Shown piece by piece: positions 17,965 through 26,833 of a stretch of DNA of 64,000 bases. The translations under genes and the position numbers were made by a program. This DNA comes from an uncultured Flavobacteriaceae bacterium (GTDB lineage: Bacteria > Bacteroidota > Bacteroidia > Flavobacteriales > Flavobacteriaceae), in the NCBI GenBank assembly GCA_943788165.1, contig CALSPF010000002.1, positions 248,001-312,000 of the forward strand, given 5' to 3'. Positions within the stretch are counted from its first letter, which is position 1, and each line of letters starts with the position of its first letter. The notes under the pieces are model-generated. The model saw nothing but the letters and a program-made list of their open reading frames with translations, was not told the origin of the DNA and did not search any database.

Positions 17965-18885
17965 TTAATTTAATAAACGGTCATTGTAATACAGCGTTTC
18001 TAATACAATCATTCCTTCCTCGTTAAAGTCATGTTGCGAATGAAATTTTAATACAATATTCTTATTTGTTTTTTTACTTTTTAGAGTCATATTATACCAC
18101 GCTAAGACTACGCCTCCGTTGCCTTCGTAGTCAATATAGTCTGGATACCCTACTTCATCGATTGACACAAACTCAAATTGGCTAAATACTTCCCCTACAT
18201 ATGCTTGATGTTCCTTAAGACTCTTAGCCTCTTGGTCGATTGAATTGGCGTCATTTATTCGTGCATTTGGTGTAAAATCTTTCCATACTTTATCAAGATT
18301 CCCTTGGGCTAGGTTGTACCAAATTTGACGTACTTTCCCAATATATGGGTGGTCTTTATAAATGGTTCCATTCTTAATGGTTTGTCTTGATAAGTTCCAT
18401 TTCTGCCACGCCGCTTGATTATCTGACCACCAAAAGCGAACAATTTTTTCTCCTTTTTTGTCAAAAACAAAAGTTGCGTTAAATGGCGTTCTAATTTTAA
18501 ACCCATTGTTTTTATCCCATGCAATAAATTCTTGAAAGGTTTGAACAAAAAGCCCTGATCGCTTATACTCAATTGCATCAGAGTATGCTTGTCCTCTATC
18601 TTTTAATGAAATATTTACAAAATTATTACTCATCCACGTTGATTGCCCGAGTAAATTTTTAATATCACCCCCTTTATAGTTGGGATTATTATTCATTGAG
18701 CTTCCCATCTTAAACCCTTCTCCTGTAAGGTTTTTAAGGGTTTCGGTATCTCCGCTTATCCAGGCTGCTGTAAATTGATCAACAATATCAATAGCAGGGT
18801 GTTTGTCAAATACTTTACCATTATTATTTTTTTGTCCCCAAAGGATCAAAGGCAAAACAAGAAGAGCCAGTAGTGATTTTTTCAT
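17965..18885 (-). CDS. secreted protein with two SnoaL/NTF2-like domains
   Basis: The 306-residue product has a signal peptide (about 1-17). Two NTF2/SnoaL-like halves follow, each starting with a helix and a W segment (DIVDQFTAAWISGD; VRQIWYNLAQGNLDKVW) and ending in strands such as FVFDKKGEKIVRFWW. Many such proteins bind small ligands; no catalytic role can be read. It is the last intact gene on the minus strand of the sugar region but may have its own promoter, because its leader matches that of the gene at 26447. Confidence 0.65.
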   Translation of the reverse strand: MKKSLLALLVLPLILWGQKNNNGKVFDKHPAIDIVDQFTAAWISGDTETLKNLTGEGFKMGSSMNNNPNYKGGDIKNLLGQSTWMSNNFVNISLKDRGQAYSDAIEYKRSGLFVQTFQEFIAWDKNNGFKIRTPFNATFVFDKKGEKIVRFWWSDNQAAWQKWNLSRQTIKNGTIYKDHPYIGKVRQIWYNLAQGNLDKVWKDFTPNARINDANSIDQEAKSLKEHQAYVGEVFSQFEFVSIDEVGYPDYIDYEGNGGVVLAWYNMTLKSKKTNKNIVLKFHSQHDFNEEGMIVLETLYYNDRLLN

Positions 18886-18930
18886 TTTAATTGATTTATG
18901 GTTAATAATATCTCTAAGATACAGAGAATG
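18883..18930 (-). promoter_or_regulatory. conserved 5' leader, copy 1
   Basis: The 28 bases before the ATG (18886-18913) are identical to those before the gene at 26677. Further upstream a TATCTTAG resembles a -7 box. Similar leaders precede the genes at 31932 and 34405. Confidence 0.5.
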
Positions 18931-18993
18931 GGTTACATATCAAATCTTACGTTCACTATCCAATAGAAAAACTGTTTTCTAAAACCCATGCCC

Positions 18994-19368
18994 CTACCAA
19001 GATGATCTAAAGTAATTGAAGTTTTTGGCATTATTTACTTGAGGCAGTGTCATTCCTAAAAGTAAACTCATAGTCAACTCCTTACAAATGGGTGTTTTTC
19101 CATTAACACGCATAGTGCCAGAGTGATATCCACCAGAAAAGGGTGTTGCGGCTAACCAGCTAATGGAAGTCAGATCACGGTTTACGGATGCTTGTCCCTG
19201 AAAGTTTCGGATAGAAGGCTCCATATCAATGGTGTCTGTAGATACCCATTTCCCTGACAATTAGTATAATGAAGGTACAAAGTTGGCAGGGTTTTTTGGA
19301 TTTCTATTATTTGAACAAGAAATCAAAAGAGAAATAATGGAAATGAATATGAATCCTTGTTTAATCAT
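18994..19368 (-). pseudogene. broken lipoprotein gene, glycoside-hydrolase-like N-terminus
   Basis: From ATG 19368 the frame encodes a lipoprotein signal with Cys 18 (SLLISC), then a TAA at 19261-19263. After this the same frame continues with LSGKWVSTDTIDMEP and ATPFSGGYHSGTMRVNG, which resembles the N-terminus of some Bacteroidota trehalase/GH-like proteins. The frame ends after about 88 more codons, so most of the expected enzyme is missing. It follows the ROK kinase by four bases, consistent with a lost glycosidase of the sugar operon. Confidence 0.6.
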
Positions 19369-19372
19369 GATT

Positions 19373-20467
19373 TCAGTTGTTAAGTTGTGAAATGGCAAAA
19401 TAATAAGCTCCTATCGAAATAGATTTACTTGCTCCGTTTGTAGAACGAATAACAGCCGTTCTAGGCATGGTGTCATAAGCGATGGTATTCTTTGACGAAA
19501 CCAAAACTTCTGACATAGCTCCTTTTAGGAAGCTTTGTTTTTCTTGTTCGTTTTCAATATTAAAAACTTGTATCGTAGTTCGGTCAACAGGATTACCATT
19601 TGACAATTGATGTTTTCTTTGAATTGCCCCAAACATAGCCGGAGCAAACAGCTCCCAAGCGGTCGAAATACCACCACCAATGACAATTAATCCATCAATT
19701 AAATTGAGTATGTCCGCCAAAACAAAGCCCAATGCCTTCCCAAATTGATTAAAAGAATATAGCGCTGCTTCTTTGTTTATTCCTGTCTTGCCTCGGGCAA
19801 TTTCATGTATGTGTTTAGGCATTAGCTCAAGGTCTAATTTAATATTTGCCTTTTTTGCATACACACGCTGAATTGCTCTAGTGCTGATGCTTTCTTCAAC
19901 ATTCCAATGGGGATTGTGCAGGTTGGACATATTATGAATTTGGGCACCCGAAGCGTTATCGCCAGTTAATAAAGTGCCATTAATTACAAGACCACATCCA
20001 ATTCCAGTTCCTAATGTGACACCAATGAGATTTGAAAATTTTTTAGTATTTCCAGCTGCCTTTAATGCAGCATTAATATCTGGAAGTGTTCCAGCTATGG
20101 CTTCACCGTAGGCAAAAAGATCTCCATCGTTATTGATAAAACAGGGGCAATTGAAATGCTCTTCTAGAACAGGTTTTAGTGGGTAATTCCCATTGATTCC
20201 AGGAAAGTTTGGTAGGTTGCCGATGATGCCATAATTGTAGTCTGCAGGGCCAGGAAATGCAAAGCTTATTGCGCTTATGGGTTGTTTAATATTGGATTTT
20301 AATGTTTCAAATCCTTCAATAATTGTTGCTGTACATGAGGCTTCGGACTTAATTGAGGCTGGTAGACATACCATATCTGAAATAATTTCCCCATTTTGCA
20401 TAGAAGAAAAAACAAAGTTAGTCCCTCCTGCATCTAATGTCAATATTATAGGGTTGATAACGCTCAA
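19373..20467 (-). CDS. ROK family sugar kinase
   Basis: A 364-residue cytoplasmic kinase. The phosphate-binding motif LTLDAGGTNFVF is at the N-terminus, with the ROK segments FAFPGPADY, NNDGDLFAYGEA and GVTLGTGIGCGLVINGTL, plus IVIGGGIS. It likely phosphorylates a hexose (glucose, mannose or fructose) with ATP. The usual ROK zinc motif CxCGxxGC is not seen. It lies seven bases after the sugar transporter gene and next to a mannose-6-P isomerase homologue, so mannose or fructose is the best guess. Confidence 0.82.
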   Translation of the reverse strand: MSVINPIILTLDAGGTNFVFSSMQNGEIISDMVCLPASIKSEASCTATIIEGFETLKSNIKQPISAISFAFPGPADYNYGIIGNLPNFPGINGNYPLKPVLEEHFNCPCFINNDGDLFAYGEAIAGTLPDINAALKAAGNTKKFSNLIGVTLGTGIGCGLVINGTLLTGDNASGAQIHNMSNLHNPHWNVEESISTRAIQRVYAKKANIKLDLELMPKHIHEIARGKTGINKEAALYSFNQFGKALGFVLADILNLIDGLIVIGGGISTAWELFAPAMFGAIQRKHQLSNGNPVDRTTIQVFNIENEQEKQSFLKGAMSEVLVSSKNTIAYDTMPRTAVIRSTNGASKSISIGAYYFAISQLNN

Positions 20468-20474
20468 ATTCTTA

Positions 20475-21836
20475 TTACTTTTTCCACATTTTAGCTATCT
20501 CTTCAAGGGTTTTACCCTTGGTTTCAGGAATCATATTATAGGTGAAAATAATTAAAATAATGGCATTGAACATGAAAATCCAAAATGTGAAAGCGCCACC
20601 AACACTTTCCAATAATATCGGGGTAAGTTGAGTAATCAGCACTACACCTATCCACACCATCAATATCGAAATGGACATAGCGACCCCTCTAAATTTGGTT
20701 GGGAATATCTCTGATATTAACACCCATGGAATAGGTCCTAAGGACATAGCAAATGAAGCGATGAACCCTAAGATAAATAATAACAACCAAGGACCTGAAA
20801 TCAATTCGAAGTGAAACATCAGCCCAACCCCACCCAAGCAAATTATCATACCTGAAATTCCCCACAACAACAAAGTTCTTCTTCCATATTTATCAATAAA
20901 TGCGATAGCAACAAAAGTGAAAATAGTGTTCACTGTTCCAATAATTACGGTTTGAAACATAGCAGAATCTGCTCCGAAACCTATATTTTTGAATATCTCT
21001 GGGGCGTAATAAATAATAGCATTAATTCCTGTTATTTGAGAAAAAAAGGCTAAAAACATCCCAACTACTATTGCCATTCGTAAACCAGAGTTAAATAAGA
21101 CCAAAATACTTCCTTTTTCTTCTTTAAATGAATCTTGAATTTCGTTTAATAGTTCTGCAGATTTATTTTGTCCATTAATTTTTTCAATAATGGCTTTTGC
21201 ACTATCTATCTTTCCTTTACTAGCTAGCCATCTTGGGCTTTCTGGTATAAAAAATAACAGTATAAAAAAGAGAAGGGCAGGTATTACTTCTGAACCCAAC
21301 ATTATGCGCCAACCTATATCTAAGTTCCACTGAGCATCTCCACTCGAAGCAATTTGTAAATTGATGTAGTAAACAAGGTTGATTCCTATGACAATTGCTA
21401 GTTGATATAATGTTACCAAGGTTCCTCTAATTTTAGCTGGTGCTATTTCTGAAATGTACATGGGAGATAGCATGGAGGCGATTCCAACTCCAACTCCACC
21501 AATTAACCTTGCTAACACAAACTGGGTGAGATTGTTAGGAATAGAAGAACCAACTGCGGAAATAAAAAATAAGATTGCAGAAAGGATAAGCACCTTTTTA
21601 CGGCCAAACTTATCACTTAAAAACCCTGCAAAAATGACTCCAATCATACATCCCCAAATTGCGCTTGAAGCTGCCCAACCTGTTAGTGCTGGACTCAAAT
21701 CAAATATTGTTTGAATTGACCCAATGGCACCAGCAATAACTGCAGTGTCATAACCAAATAGCAAACCACCAATAGCAGCAATAACCGATATTATGATAAC
21801 ATATTTTGACAAAGTATTTGGTTTGTTGTTAGCCAT
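20475..21836 (-). CDS. MFS sugar transporter, sugar porter family
   Basis: The 453-residue protein has twelve hydrophobic helices and the sugar-porter signatures: DKFGRKK and DKYGRR loops, PESPRWLASKGK in the central loop and PETKGKTLEEI at the C-terminus. It resembles XylE/GLUT-type proton symporters. It sits between the isomerase and kinase genes with 7-8 base gaps, forming one operon that imports and phosphorylates a hexose. Confidence 0.9.
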   Translation of the reverse strand: MANNKPNTLSKYVIIISVIAAIGGLLFGYDTAVIAGAIGSIQTIFDLSPALTGWAASSAIWGCMIGVIFAGFLSDKFGRKKVLILSAILFFISAVGSSIPNNLTQFVLARLIGGVGVGIASMLSPMYISEIAPAKIRGTLVTLYQLAIVIGINLVYYINLQIASSGDAQWNLDIGWRIMLGSEVIPALLFFILLFFIPESPRWLASKGKIDSAKAIIEKINGQNKSAELLNEIQDSFKEEKGSILVLFNSGLRMAIVVGMFLAFFSQITGINAIIYYAPEIFKNIGFGADSAMFQTVIIGTVNTIFTFVAIAFIDKYGRRTLLLWGISGMIICLGGVGLMFHFELISGPWLLLFILGFIASFAMSLGPIPWVLISEIFPTKFRGVAMSISILMVWIGVVLITQLTPILLESVGGAFTFWIFMFNAIILIIFTYNMIPETKGKTLEEIAKMWKK

Positions 21837-21844
21837 AGTTTTTT

Positions 21845-23590
21845 TTATTTAGTTCGCACAAATGCTTTAATTAATGCTATTTTTTTTCCAGTACTTTTCC
21901 CTGTAGGAGTTACTGTATATGGGCCTACTTTCGCAGGAATAATAATTGCCTCGCAAAAATTAATAATAAAAGGTTCGAAAGCACTTGAGGGACTTTCAAT
22001 AACAGCTTGTTCGCCATCTACAATCATAAGAACATTCAACGTATTGAGAGTATTATGTGATACTTTACAATCAAACCATTGACGTCTAGTTTCTATAAAT
22101 TCTAAATCGTGTAATCCTGTTTTTTCTTCGACAAATCCATCGCCCAAACTTATTTCCTCAAATTGATTGATCAGGTTGCTTTGTGTCCATTCTGGAGTCC
22201 TATCCCATCGAATTACTTGCTCTCCGTGCTCAATAGAAATTGGTCTAGGTCTTCCATCCATTCCTAATCTGCCCCAGTCCCATAGCTTAAAAGTGAATAT
22301 GTATGGGGTGGCACTAATTTCTAAGACCATACAATCCTTACCCGAACAGTGCAGTGTTCCTGCTGGAATTAAAAAGTGATCATGTTTTTTTGCATGCCAT
22401 TTGGTGGCATATTTATCAGCATCAAAAATATGACCTTCTGATTGCGAGCGTTTTAATTCGTCAATCATTTCGTTAGGATTGATATTGTCATTAACTCCTA
22501 GATACACGAAAGCATCCTCACCTGCATCTATTATATAGTAACTTTCATCTTGAGTATATGCCATACCAAATTGCTCTTTGACATATTCTTTGAGAGGGTG
22601 TACTTGAAGACTTAAATTTCCGCCGTCCATAGTGTCAAGAAAATCGAATCGTATTGGAAATTCAGGACCAAATTCATTGTAAACTACGGGGCCTAATAAC
22701 TCTAATGGTTTGTAAAAAACAACATTTATCGAAGGTATTTCGAAAATTGCATTCGAAAATTCAATTAGCAAGCTGTTTTCTTCAGGCACACAATTAAAAC
22801 TCCAGGCAAAATTCGAAGTCTTTTTGTCTAAATCAAATTTTTCCTTCATCCACTGCCCTCCCCAAGGGCCCGAATCAAAATAAGGGACGACACTAAAAGG
22901 TTGAGTAGTCGCTTTAGCCAGCGCACTTCTAATGGCGTTTCCTGTTGCTAGCTTTGGTTCGCCTAGGGTATTGGTGTCCAATACATAATCAAATTTTGGA
23001 AGGAGGTCTTTTTTTAATTCATCACATACTCTCCAATCAACAAAATAGGATCTCTTGTATTGTTTTTCGATAGATTCTTCCCTGTCGCTAATTCCAATAT
23101 TATCAACAAAATTTCTACGCATGCGCAGCTGAATTTCCCAACGTGCCATGTCTGCATAAATTAATAAGTCAGGATTTTCAACAAGCAAAGATGCACCGAT
23201 GCCAAAATAGATGGTTAGGTTATTGTTGCTTCGGTTCTTTTTTAAATTTTCAACTTGAGTGGTTTCAAAAAAATCGTGCATTCTGAGCTGTGTAATAACC
23301 CCAAAAACTCGATGATCAGTAACATAGGGCTGAGTCATGATTCTAATTTCATTTTCACTTTTCATGAAATCTGAAGAATCGATTATGGTGGCATCATCAA
23401 AGTAAAAATTCAATTCATATTCAATCTCCGCCAAATCACACCCCTGATAGCACTCAACCACAACACGAGGGTTTTCGTTTTTAAGATTATTAACTGCAGC
23501 TGCAAGTTGGTCATTAATTGATTTCCAACCTATGACACAGTCATCCTGTTCCGGACTGATTTTTATTGTCGGATTTTTGTTAAACATCAT
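21845..23590 (-). CDS. manA: class I mannose-6-phosphate isomerase-like protein
   Basis: A 581-residue protein. The C-terminal ~350 residues match type I phosphomannose isomerase: a LSLQVHPLKEYVKEQFG metal-site segment, DESYYIIDA, FLIPAGTLHCSGKDCMVLEIS and KLWDWGRLGMDGRPR. The N-terminal ~220 residues form an extra domain resembling a nucleotide kinase-like fold, as in long Bacteroidota versions. It interconverts mannose-6-P and fructose-6-P. It is the first enzyme gene after the GntR regulator. Confidence 0.82.
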   Translation of the reverse strand: MMFNKNPTIKISPEQDDCVIGWKSINDQLAAAVNNLKNENPRVVVECYQGCDLAEIEYELNFYFDDATIIDSSDFMKSENEIRIMTQPYVTDHRVFGVITQLRMHDFFETTQVENLKKNRSNNNLTIYFGIGASLLVENPDLLIYADMARWEIQLRMRRNFVDNIGISDREESIEKQYKRSYFVDWRVCDELKKDLLPKFDYVLDTNTLGEPKLATGNAIRSALAKATTQPFSVVPYFDSGPWGGQWMKEKFDLDKKTSNFAWSFNCVPEENSLLIEFSNAIFEIPSINVVFYKPLELLGPVVYNEFGPEFPIRFDFLDTMDGGNLSLQVHPLKEYVKEQFGMAYTQDESYYIIDAGEDAFVYLGVNDNINPNEMIDELKRSQSEGHIFDADKYATKWHAKKHDHFLIPAGTLHCSGKDCMVLEISATPYIFTFKLWDWGRLGMDGRPRPISIEHGEQVIRWDRTPEWTQSNLINQFEEISLGDGFVEEKTGLHDLEFIETRRQWFDCKVSHNTLNTLNVLMIVDGEQAVIESPSSAFEPFIINFCEAIIIPAKVGPYTVTPTGKSTGKKIALIKAFVRTK

Positions 23591-23657
23591 TTATTTTGTT
23601 TTATCCTTTCTAACTAAATCTAATATCCATCATTTTGTGTTAATTGTGGATTTAGAT

Positions 23658-24383
23658 TTATTTCTCGCTTTCAAGTGTGTAAACAAAGCTATCAGCTCTA
23701 TAATAGCCTATGTTGAATTCGATAGGCCTTCTACCAGGATCAAACACAAAACGCTTTCTCTTCAAAATAGGTTCTCCAAGATTCATTTCTAGCTTATCTG
23801 CCATTTCTTTATTTGCTGCGGTAGCGGTTATTTCTTCCTGCGATAATTTAACAGTAACAGAATAATCTTCCTCCATAATATCATATAACGGTCTATTAAA
23901 ATCTTCCTGCCCTGTTAAACCGATTCTGGGATGAAAATAGCTAATAAAAAACACAAATGGCCCAGAGTCCTCCCCCCTTAACCTTTCCATTTTTAAAACT
24001 TTTGAACCTGCCTTTAAGCCAAAAAATTGTAGTATCTCAATTTCAGGTACTAACCATTTAAATTCTATGTCATAATTAACAATATTTATTCCTTTAGTTT
24101 TCATTTCTTGGCTAAAACTTTTCCAATTATTCGATTTACTGTCAACAGGCTTAGTTACAATTGTACCAACTCCTTTTTTACGAATCAAAAGCCCTTCAAA
24201 AACTAATTTATTAATTGCCTGTCTTAGTGTATTTCTAGATATTCCAAGAGATGACGCCATTTGAACTTCATTTGGAAGTAATTTTCCTTGTTGGTGTTCA
24301 GGTAATTCAATAATTTTTCGAAGTAGTTTTTCCGCTTGAATATATAACGGAATCGCACTTTTATGATCAATTGAAAATTTCAT
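23658..24383 (-). CDS. GntR family regulator with UTRA domain
   Basis: A 241-residue repressor. The N-terminal winged helix contains ALPLYIQAEKLLRK-like residues and MASSLGISRNTLRQAINKLVFEGLL; a GVGTIV wing follows. The C-terminal UTRA ligand domain ends with RRPIEFNIGYYRADSFVYT. It is upstream of, and on the same strand as, the isomerase-transporter-kinase genes, so it likely controls them in response to a sugar phosphate. Confidence 0.9.
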   Translation of the reverse strand: MKFSIDHKSAIPLYIQAEKLLRKIIELPEHQQGKLLPNEVQMASSLGISRNTLRQAINKLVFEGLLIRKKGVGTIVTKPVDSKSNNWKSFSQEMKTKGINIVNYDIEFKWLVPEIEILQFFGLKAGSKVLKMERLRGEDSGPFVFFISYFHPRIGLTGQEDFNRPLYDIMEEDYSVTVKLSQEEITATAANKEMADKLEMNLGEPILKRKRFVFDPGRRPIEFNIGYYRADSFVYTLESEK

Positions 24384-24598
24384 TCTAATTTTTGCTCATA
24401 TGTTCAAATGTATGGACAAATATAAAACTAATCAAATTGTTTTGTTCTATTAGCTATTATTTTTATTGTTTAGAAATAATTATGTAAAAAGTTAGTAGAC
24501 TTCAAATTATTTACACCAAACAATATTTTATTTTAAAACAGGTTAACGGGAGTCAATTAATTACCAGAATTTTTTGATTTTAGAGTGACTTAGTTTTA
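24384..24598. promoter_or_regulatory. upstream region of the hexose operon
   Basis: An A/T-rich stretch with no open frame. ATATGTTCA and TGGACAAATAT (about 24398-24423) form an imperfect inverted repeat close to the regulator start, a possible operator. Nothing else is seen. Confidence 0.3.
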
Positions 24599-24771
24599 AC
24601 TAAATCATCATCAAAAACAGTTAAATCTACCCAAAAAAAGTTCGACTTTACTCCCTTAGACTCCACTTTTTATTCCCAAAAATAATTTTTTATTCTTGGG
24701 AATAATTTTTTGTGAAAATAACTAAATCATCATTAAAATAGTTCGATTTCACTCCTTTCTGCTCCACTTTG
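24599..24771 (+). repeat. tandem pair of tRNA-3'-end-like repeats
   Basis: Two related units (24599-24671 and 24721-24771) share ACTAAATCATCAT, GTTCGA and CTCCACTTT. The GTTCGA plus trailing CTCCAC spacing resembles a tRNA T-loop and acceptor end, but the T-stem does not pair well. Between them is an A/T-rich inverted repeat around TTCCCAA/TTGGGAA. They may be old attachment-site remnants. Confidence 0.4.
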
Positions 24772-24818
24772 ATAATCCCTATTGCATTTTAAATCAATGT
24801 TTTAGGGATTTTTTATTT
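24772..24818 (+). terminator. terminator-like hairpin after the repeat pair
   Basis: AATCCCT (24775-24781) pairs with AGGGATT near 24806-24812 across a long loop and is followed by T residues. A terminator here fits the idea that the repeats once were a tRNA 3' end. Confidence 0.4.
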
Positions 24819-24823
24819 TCTTA

Positions 24824-24991
24824 TTGTACGGTATTCCTATTTTAAAAGCAACTAGAGATTATAATAACTACATATTAAATTTATTTGAAAACAAAGGAAA
24901 TAGATCATTTGAAGATGTTACAGTAAATAAAATAGACGGGTATTATACTTTAGAAAGGGAACATTTAAGTGATTTGGGAGAAATTATGTCA
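24824..24991 (+). other. open remnant of an unknown gene
   Basis: The frame encodes YNNYILNLFENKGNRSFEDV and LEREHLSDLGEIM, which looks protein-like but lacks a good start. It then shifts out of frame with the copy of the basic partner protein that begins at 24992. Probably part of a lost gene fused by recombination. Confidence 0.3.
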
Positions 24992-25181
24992 ATTAACAAA
25001 GGAGGTAAGGGCAGTGCTGAAGGAGGTTGTTTTTGATGAAATGTCTCAAATCCACCTTCATTTTGTACAACTTGACCCTAAGGAAAGGATAGAATTATTA
25101 ATCAAACTGATGCCTTACGTTTGTCCGAAAATTCAAACAACTAGCCATAGCCTGAACGAACCAATTGATTTTAATTTTTGA
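24992..25181 (+). pseudogene. truncated second copy of the small basic helical protein
   Basis: The DNA from 24992 to about 25203 is a close copy of 14939-15152. It encodes LTKEVRAVLKEVVFDEMSQ through the C-terminus and then similar downstream bases. The AT-hook-like N-terminus is missing and replaced by unrelated sequence. An in-frame ATG at 24969 gives a 70-residue chimeric frame, which I regard as accidental. Confidence 0.65.
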
Positions 25182-25281
25182 ATAATATTAAAAAAACATC
25201 TGTACAAATCTCAGAACAAAATCAGGAGGGTCAGGTGGACTAAACAAAAAATATCGCACCTTAAGAGGCTTTGATGTGGCC

Positions 25282-26211
25282 TTATTCCGTTTTGAAAAGG
25301 TCAAAACTTACCTTATATCTGTAAAACTCAATATTAGTAGTTACACTTAGTGCCCGTTTAATCCTTACATCCTCTTCAAGTCCAATTATGATGCCTTTTA
25401 CGGTTTGATCATCTTCGCACAGTTCTTCTTTTACATATCCCATATAGCGTTGAATTTGGCCTACTACATTATCACTTACGCGACCTTTTTTCAACTCAAT
25501 TACAAGTAAAGTTTTCTTATCCTTACTAATCGCTAAAATATCAAGAGGACCGGTATCAGAGGGATATTGTTGTCCAACCAATTCTCCATCCTCTTCATAA
25601 ATGTCATATTCTTTTGAAAGCTGTGTAGATTTCCAGTTTTTAATTAAAAAATCCTCAAGATGTTTCTCTAATGCAAAAACAGAAGCGTCTTCAACAGTGG
25701 TGTCTGATGTTGTAATTAATGGTGGTTTATTCTCACCTATTAATGTTAAAATTTCTTCTTCATATTTTGAAATATCTGATTTAGTCCCAATTGAGCCTGT
25801 TGAATTCTTTAGCTCCTGTGACATTTCGTTTCTTTCTATTCTGGATGGATACCACCTTACAGTTCTTCTATGAGGTAATATTTGACCTGGATGATAATGA
25901 TAGTTTGATTCAATTTCACCAACAAAATATGATCCATCACCATCAGGGCAAAGAACAACATCATTCTTTTTTAATCCTTTACAGACGGTCCACAGCATTC
26001 CGCATGCCAGGCCAGCAGCTACCTTTGATTTGCCTGGGTGACCTTCTAGCCATACCTGCCTGTATTTGGAATTAAATTCTCTCCAATTATCATAGAGATG
26101 ATCTGTTAAATCTTCATCAGGAAGAAAACCTGCACCTATAAATTGACCTTAAAAGCATTCTTTTGAATACATGCTTTTTGCACCTAACATTAATCTTACA
26201 AATTTCCTCAT
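25282..26211 (-). pseudogene. NucS/PDDEXK-like nuclease gene with an in-frame stop
   Basis: From ATG 26211 the frame encodes RKFVRLMLGAKSMYSKECF, then TAA (26149-26151), then continues with GQFIGAGFLPDEDL, KSKVAAGLACGMLW and a C-terminal nuclease domain with GPLDILAIS, LLVIELKKGRVSDN (PD-ExK type) and VGQIQRYMGYV. The segments on both sides of the stop look like one protein, so this is a nonsense mutation. A shortened product from ATG 25998 (238 residues) keeps the nuclease domain and might still be made. The family is a DUF91/NucS-like DNA nuclease, often found among defence genes. Confidence 0.7.
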
Positions 26212-26213
26212 TC

Positions 26214-26405
26214 TTAAAGTTTAATTCCTTGAATATATAAAAATCTTCGTGTTGTTTTGGTTTCCATTATTTTGAATCCAATTTTTTCTAACGATTCTCT
26301 GAATGATTCAGTTTTATTTTCATGTTTTGTTTTTGGCTTTGCTATAAAAAGTGTTTCGTAGGGCCTTGATATTAATTCATTAGCAAGGAATTGGATGGGA
26401 GACAT
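26214..26405 (-). CDS. small unknown protein upstream of the nuclease gene
   Basis: The 63-residue frame ends two bases before the start of the nuclease pseudogene, so the two were an operon. It is basic and ends with TTRRFLYIQGIKL; no family is recognised. It could be the C-terminal remnant of a longer protein, because nothing conserved is visible at its start. Confidence 0.45.
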   Translation of the reverse strand: MSPIQFLANELISRPYETLFIAKPKTKHENKTESFRESLEKIGFKIMETKTTRRFLYIQGIKL

Positions 26406-26410
26406 TAGTG

Positions 26411-26437
26411 AAAAATTAAACCCTCCACTTGGGAGGG
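26411..26437 (-). terminator. terminator of the small YgaP-like gene
   Basis: CCCTCC/GGGAGGG with a 4-base loop, then a T-rich tail on the minus strand, 10 bases after the stop at 26447. Confidence 0.75.
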
Positions 26438-26446
26438 CTTATTTAT

Positions 26447-26677
26447 TTACTTTCCATTTTGCATTGGATCCGTATCTTTCATTAATTTATTTAAGGTGAA
26501 ATAAACAGGACAAAATTTAGTTAAAGGACTAATAACTTGTAATACCCCAACCGCAACGGCAATATAAAGAAAAACTAAATTCCCAGTTTGAAAGGTTAAT
26601 CCAACGCTAATTAGATATAATACACCACAGATAGCATCATGTGCCCGTACTTTTTTAATGTTTTTAGCTACATTCAT
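26447..26677 (-). CDS. DUF2892/YgaP-type transmembrane protein
   Basis: A 76-residue inner-membrane protein. The pattern NVAKNIKKVRAHDAI, two helices (about 17-33 and 38-54), then a CPVYFTLNK segment matches the YgaP membrane domain family (DUF2892). The start at 26677 is chosen because its leader is identical to that before 18885. Function unknown. Confidence 0.72.
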   Translation of the reverse strand: MNVAKNIKKVRAHDAICGVLYLISVGLTFQTGNLVFLYIAVAVGVLQVISPLTKFCPVYFTLNKLMKDTDPMQNGK

Positions 26678-26722
26678 TTTAATTGATTTATGGTTAATAA
26701 TATCAATAAGGTACAAAGAATT
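26675..26722 (-). promoter_or_regulatory. conserved 5' leader, copy 2
   Basis: Bases 26678-26705 equal the leader at 18886-18913. Farther upstream TACCTTAT aligns with TATCTTAG of copy 1 as a likely -7 box. Confidence 0.5.
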
Positions 26723-26731
26723 AGTAAAAAG

Positions 26732-26757
26732 AAAAAACCCTCCGAAATGGGGGGTTT
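26732..26757 (-). terminator. terminator of the DUF6090-like gene
   Basis: AAACCCTCC/GGGGGGTTT-type stem with a short loop and a T run on the minus strand. Confidence 0.7.
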
Positions 26758-26833
26758 AATCTATTTTTATTGAATGTGTATACTATTTATTTAGCTTCCC
26801 TTTTTATAAGCGTATAAACTTATTACAGCTATA

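Noticed and set aside
24969-25181. 70-residue chimeric frame as a functional gene
   Set aside because: Its first codons come from unrelated sequence and only the part from 24992 matches the family; the start is accidental.
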